The notes beneath the pieces were generated by a model that saw only the letters and a program-made list of their open reading frames with translations, was not told the origin of the DNA and did not search any database. The translations under genes were made by a program, and so were the position numbers. 64,000 bases of DNA, from assembly GCA_018389105.1 (NCBI GenBank), contig JACATO010000048.1, positions 558,001 through 622,000 on the forward strand, in the 5' to 3' direction. Shown here piece after piece: positions 61,872 to 64,000 of this stretch (position 1 is the stretch's first letter; each line of letters opens with the position of its first letter). Source of the stretch: Nautilus pompilius. Taxonomy: Eukaryota > Mollusca > Cephalopoda > Nautilida > Nautilidae.

Positions 61872-62141
61872 ATGGAGAACCCCAACAAAACCTTTGCTAC
61901 AGATGACTTTTCTGGATCAACTAGATACAGAAGCAATTTCAGAAAAGACCATCTGCGAATTGCAGTTATCAGATCCATCAATCGCACCATCAGTCAGGGT
62001 TATGACACTGCAAGCTATATGTCTGGAATACCAGATATTCAAAAACTTGTGCAAGTTACCTTTAAAGAGTCCATACCTTATATTCACTGTTTTAGACTCT
62101 ACCTAGATGTCCATGCGCCCGAAAAGGAGTTAGTTTTCTGA
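61872..62141 (+). other. Unrecognised ORF, 89 codons
   Basis: ATG at 61872, MENPNKTFATDDFSGSTRYR ... continuing to PEKELVF. It lies 75 bp after the previous ORF in another frame, so the pair could be one decayed coding unit with a frameshift. No family recognised. Confidence 0.2.
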
Positions 62142-64000
62142 AATGGCGCTAGCCTTATACAATTTTGTCCGATGTCCAGTGATTGCTCAAACGTAAAGCG
62201 AAGAAATACTCGAGCTCTAACTTGATCAAAGTCTGACCGGTCACTATGACTGTAAAAATAATTATTGGAAACGTTTCAGCTTTTATCGATGTACTGCGGA
62301 AGGCTGGTTGTTTATTAATTCTTCTGCGTAACTATTTTAGCCGCTGGGTTATTGGCCAAGATGAATAAACCACAATTCCTTTTTATTGCTTATGTACACT
62401 TAGCATTATTCAACTTCCGAATTGCATGCTGCAGACATAGATGACAGATATCGCTTTTGGAGTCAAAATTATGGAACACGCTATATCTTCGGTTCGGGAT
62501 ATCGGAGCAGAAGATCGATTTTAAGACATGTCTACCGGTATACATGAAAATGCAGTCGTCGAAGACAGAGGTAAAGCAGAACTGTTGCAATCAACAGCCA
62601 AATGTCCACGAGTAGCCAATCCTCGATTCCTTGACAGTGTAGTTGATACAGCGTTAGGTAAACACTGAAAAAGCAACGTTTTTCCAGGAAATAAAACGAC
62701 CGTTTTTCTCTATTAGCGATGCAACTTTAAAAAAGGAACTAGATGCATGATTTGGTGAAATTCGTAAATCTATATACACTGAATTAACAACATTGAATCC
62801 GAACTCCGATGCTAGTGGTGATTATTTTCTACAATTTAAAGAAAATGAACCAATCGCCAGATCTGATTCCCGGTCGTGCTCACGATCGTGATCCTTCAAC
62901 TAAAGTGTAAATAGCTAAACCGCTTATCCATCCTTTCCAAGAGACAACATCGGTGACAGTTGTCAATTCCACGAAGCAGTATTTCCTACGTTGAACACAC
63001 GCTAACGTACTATAGAAGGTCGATGCTACAGCAACGTCTTAGATCTGACTATGAGCGCCACCCATGAAGAATTTTCTAACATCTTCTGGCAACAGAGTAG
63101 GGGCTGACATAATTAAATTGGATAGAAAAAAAACCCTGACCTCCTTTGTTCCGATCGTTGACCTCGTTTTATATCGATTTGGAGAAAATCGGTAATTAAC
63201 GCCAAGGCGGTCCATCAATATGAAAGAAAGCTTGTCACCAGTGATTGGAACCATAGCCGTACACGAAAGCAAGGGGGACACGAAGCGTTGAGTTAGAGAG
63301 AGGGGCGGTTAGGGTCGGGTTGGGAGTAGGCTGCACTAGTGTTAAAGTAGTAAGAATTGGTTGGGAGATAGAAATAATTAGTTTTGAAATTTAGACAGGT
63401 TTTCACTCGAAACATTTGCTTCTTGTTGGTAGCGTTCCTTGCTTTAGTAGCGACGTGTGTCGTCCCGACTGCACCACACCAGGATAGCGGGTTTACCGTT
63501 GAGGTTATGTTAATATGAAGTAATTGACTGCTCTGCCACAATCCGAGGATTAGCGTTCAGGCGACTTCACCGATTCCAAAGAGATGCAGCCGTTTATCGG
63601 AAATTTGATGGCGAAATCAGAACCTATACACTGGGCCGGGATCTAACAAAAACGGTAGAACGGACGGGGAAGCTCGGCTCGGGAGATCAAAGGCGATCAA
63701 AGCTAAATACGTTGGCATTAAAGAACCCAGACATTTCTTTTTTTTTTTCCTAAATATTCAAACAATCCGATATATTATTACTGAAAAAGGGAATAATTTT
63801 AAAACCGAACGCATGCTTCGAGTAAGAGCAAAGCAGGGGGGCCCTGCGGTACTTTTAATATCCGCCTTTGCGACACTTTGATTTTACAACTGATTACGTC
63901 CCTTGTTGATGCTCATGCATGGTCGACTAAAGTCTGCGACAACTCGAGAAATTCTACTAAATCTGTTGTCATCGAGTTTCAAATTCACGCGGCACTTCGG
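62142..64000. other. Non-coding stretch at window end
   Basis: CpG-containing sequence without recognised genes, RNAs or repeats, apart from a poly-T run near 63739. Confidence 0.4.

Noticed and set aside
61709..61990. 93-codon minus-strand ORF opposite the 61.4-62.1 kb ORFs
   Set aside because: Leu/Ile/Ser-rich shadow frame without motif.
1..64000. CRISPR array, bacterial operon, phage or integrated virus genes
   Set aside because: No regularly spaced short repeats with unique spacers, no operon-like gene packing, and no capsid, integrase or polymerase motifs of viral type were seen; the only polymerase traces are LINE fragments.

Overview
The window looks like non-coding and transposon-littered nuclear DNA of an invertebrate animal. 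The reasons are AT-rich sequence, abundant dinucleotide and trinucleotide microsatellites, no operon-like gene packing, GT-AG style splice signals around the few plausible exons, and relics of mariner, hAT, pogo-like, piggyBac-like and LINE elements. The repeat mix (long GA and GT arrays, tRNA-like SINE heads, an irritans-type mariner) would fit a mollusc, possibly a cephalopod, but no host gene was recognised that fixes the taxon, so this is a weak inference.

Layout. Bases 1 to about 28 kb are AT-rich and CpG-poor. They hold a LINE 3' end (1.05-1.23 kb, minus), a nearly full-length but broken hAT element with a BED finger (8.6-11.5 kb, plus), a SINE-like stretch (13.3 kb), a decayed pogo/CENP-B-like transposase (14.3-15.1 kb, minus), two TTAA-flanked piggyBac-type MITEs (18.7 and 25.7 kb), a foldback (22.5 kb) and an unclassified transposon-like fragment (24.1 kb, minus). 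At 27.9-28.5 kb two minus-strand stretches with coding-like codon use and good splice sites suggest a host gene. A possible 5' exon lies at 29.6 kb, where the sequence abruptly becomes richer in CpG.

Bases 29.6-64 kb are more CpG-rich and look regulatory. They contain a perfect three-copy 138-bp repeat (32.8-33.2 kb), an unusual density of the cAMP-response palindrome TGACGTCA, a GA minisatellite (42.1-42.7 kb), a GT minisatellite (48.0-48.8 kb), and a GA/TA minisatellite whose unit carries a CRE palindrome (49.0-49.7 kb). Several minus-strand candidate exons are present: 36.3 kb, a 50-codon small ORF at 40.3 kb, a 270-nt symmetric exon at 44.3 kb and a Cys-containing open frame at 46.7 kb. 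A mariner with both inverted repeats and TA duplications, but with its catalytic core deleted, sits at 53.0-54.1 kb.

No complete host gene, CRISPR array, rRNA or convincing functional tRNA is visible. The exon calls rest on reading frame, codon use and splice consensus only. None of these proteins was recognised, and no function is claimed for them.
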